Assembly: GCF_014841565.1 (NCBI RefSeq)
Contig: NZ_JACYUD010000001.1
Location: 674,753 to 738,752 of the forward strand
Length of the DNA stretch: 64,000 nt
Direction: 5' to 3'
DNA from: Rhizobium sp. CFBP 8762
Lineage (GTDB): Bacteria; Pseudomonadota; Alphaproteobacteria; Rhizobiales; Rhizobiaceae
Each line of letters opens with the position of its first letter. Position 1 is the first letter of the stretch. The position numbers and the translations under genes were made by a program. Under the pieces are notes generated by a model. It did not search any database. It had not been told where the DNA came from and saw only the letters and a list, made by a program, of their open reading frames with translations. Positions 62,734-64,000 of this stretch are shown in pieces.

Positions 62734-64000
62734 TCACCCCGGCTGCTTGTTGCGCTTCAACAGTTCACGCACCAGTTCATCGGTGATTTCACCGGTGGGC
62801 GTTTGGCCGATGGAGGTCTGGAAGGCCTTTATGGCCTTGGTGGTTTGCAGACCCAGACGACCATCAGGCTCACCGGCGTCAAAGCCGTTGTTGTTAAGAA
62901 TCGCCTGAATGTTGCGCACGGCCTTGGTCATATCGACAGAGGCGGTCTTGGTGGCCTCGCCCACCCACTCGTCCGGCAGGTCTGCCGTGTTGGAGGCTGT
63001 ATCCATGGGCTTGGCCTGCCATGCTTCCACTTGCGCGCGGGCAGCGGCCATTTGCTCGGGCTTCAGCGCTGCGGCGACGTCATCGCGCTTCGCAGCGGCG
63101 TCCGTATCACCCTGACGGGCAGCAATCGCAAACCATGTGTAGGATTTCTGCAGGTCCAGAGCCACGCCGTTGCCGCGTGCATAGAGAATGCCGAGGTTGA
63201 ACTGGCTGTCACGCACCCCAAGCTCCGCCGCCTTCTCAAACCACGTGGCCGCAGCCTTGTAATCGGGCGTGCCATCGGTGCCGCTGGCAAGCAGCACCGC
63301 AAGATTGTGCATGGCGCTGGCATTGCCCTTTTCTGCTGCCTGCCCGTAAAGCTGCTTGGCCTTGACGACATCACGACCCACGCCGGAGCCTTTTTCATAC
63401 AGGCTTGCGAGACGATACTGTGCCGGAGCGAACCCCTGATCGGCAGACAGGCCGTACCATCGGGCCGCTTCCTTCATGTCGACGGGCAAGCCGCGGCCAT
63501 CGCTGTAGCGGGTGCCTATTTCAAACAAGGCCAAAGGATCGGCGGATTTCGCCGCGCTTGCAAGCGACTCCGGTGTCAGCCCGGCTGGCACATCGATAGC
63601 CACTGCGGGCTTGATTAAGGCTGTCGTAGCCGGATCGTTTGCCTTGAAGCTGGCCGCCTCACCGGCAGGCGGCGCTGCGGGAACGAACAGAGGTGCAGAA
63701 GCCTGCGGTGCAGGCTTTGCCACTGTTGGCGTAGCAGGCTTGGCCGGGGATGCCACAGGTTTTGCAACGGTTGCCGTCTGATTGCCGCCTGTTGACGCAA
63801 AGTAGGTCATAGCCAGCGGATAAGATGCAATGGCAAGCAGAACCGCGCCGATGGCCATGACAATCGGGCGACGGTGGCGCTTGAGCACCGATCCGGACGT
63901 GCCATTCAGCTCACGTTCGGCCTGATCGCTCTCAATGGCTGCAGCTTGCGCCGCGCGGCGGGCGGCTGCGATGAAATCGGCTTTTTGCCCTTCATCTACG
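62734..64000 (-). CDS. podJ: PodJ-like polar localization protein, C-terminal part (partial)
   Basis: The frame stays open to the right edge of the window, so this is the 3' part of a longer gene. From the edge it gives a cytoplasmic basic/Ala-rich stretch, a single helix (Ile-Val-Met-Ala-Ile-Gly-Ala-Val-Leu-Leu-Ala-Ile), a Pro/Ala-rich linker, Sel1 (TPR-like) repeats, and a C-terminal peptidoglycan-binding domain (Leu-Gly-Leu-Gln-Thr-Thr-Lys-Ala-Ile-Lys-Ala-Phe-Gln). This order matches the periplasmic half of PodJ, which organises the cell pole in Caulobacter and Agrobacterium. An apparent start at 63888 is internal. Confidence 0.85.
   Translation of the reverse strand, partial: VDEGQKADFIAAARRAAQAAAIESDQAERELNGTSGSVLKRHRRPIVMAIGAVLLAIASYPLAMTYFASTGGNQTATVAKPVASPAKPATPTVAKPAPQASAPLFVPAAPPAGEAASFKANDPATTALIKPAVAIDVPAGLTPESLASAAKSADPLALFEIGTRYSDGRGLPVDMKEAARWYGLSADQGFAPAQYRLASLYEKGSGVGRDVVKAKQLYGQAAEKGNASAMHNLAVLLASGTDGTPDYKAAATWFEKAAELGVRDSQFNLGILYARGNGVALDLQKSYTWFAIAARQGDTDAAAKRDDVAAALKPEQMAAARAQVEAWQAKPMDTASNTADLPDEWVGEATKTASVDMTKAVRNIQAILNNNGFDAGEPDGRLGLQTTKAIKAFQTSIGQTPTGEITDELVRELLKRNKQPG

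Overview
The window reads as an alphaproteobacterial chromosome of the order Hyphomicrobiales (Rhizobiaceae or Brucellaceae type). The evidence is a core block murA / DUF2948 / hisD / UPF0262 / tyrosine phosphatase-like / infA / maf / yacG, a PodJ-like polarity gene, tandem DUF680 proteins, an Omp25-like porin and many palindromic intergenic repeats of the RIME / Bru-RS kind. No species is assigned.

Bases 1 to about 19,760 are accessory DNA lying next to a tRNA-Phe gene. The left edge holds two copies of one IS3-family element, a frameshifted serine resolvase, a 5' scrap of an HNH-like gene and a decapitated COG3904-like gene. After that come gene blocks separated by a direct repeat of about 320 bp: full copies at 3992 and 10493, a half copy at 19601 and a scrap at 14239. 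Block 1 (4.0-10.5 kb) encodes a phospholipase-D-fold protein, a DUF6361-like partner and a winged-helix-like protein split by one in-frame amber codon. It has no described function that I know of and is the best candidate for an undescribed, possibly defensive, system. Block 2 carries VapBC, a MATE exporter and a glyoxalase-like protein. Block 3 carries a LysR regulator divergent from an MFS exporter, a Tat-exported hydrolase, a carboxymuconolactone decarboxylase/cupin fusion and a cyclophilin-like protein.

From 20 to 29.7 kb the DNA is core: the murA-to-yacG block on the minus strand, tRNA-Thr, an AlkB-like dioxygenase, a potassium channel, a Ca2+/H+ antiporter and a Dabb protein. From 29.7 to 41.5 kb lies what looks like a complete D-apiose locus. 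It has an ABC importer (binding protein, ATPase, permease, DUF2291 lipoprotein), D-apiose dehydrogenase, D-apionolactonase, D-apionate oxidoisomerase, 3-oxo-isoapionate kinase, a RuBisCO-like transcarboxylase/hydrolase and a NanR-like GntR regulator with GGTATA-type sites at both control regions.

From 41.6 to 64 kb are two aminotransferases, a DUF680 triplet behind a 19-bp perfect palindrome, the cyanide-insensitive quinol oxidase CioAB with a 37-residue DUF2474 subunit, chorismate mutase, the porin, galE, mscL, DUF952-pyrD, a CAP-domain lipoprotein, a TPR methyltransferase, YitT, an amino-acid-binding protein, YccF, the Lhr-type helicase and PdeM nuclease of the ligase-associated repair set, a stand-alone RAM protein, a TIGR02186-TauE pair and the 3' part of podJ, which runs off the end.
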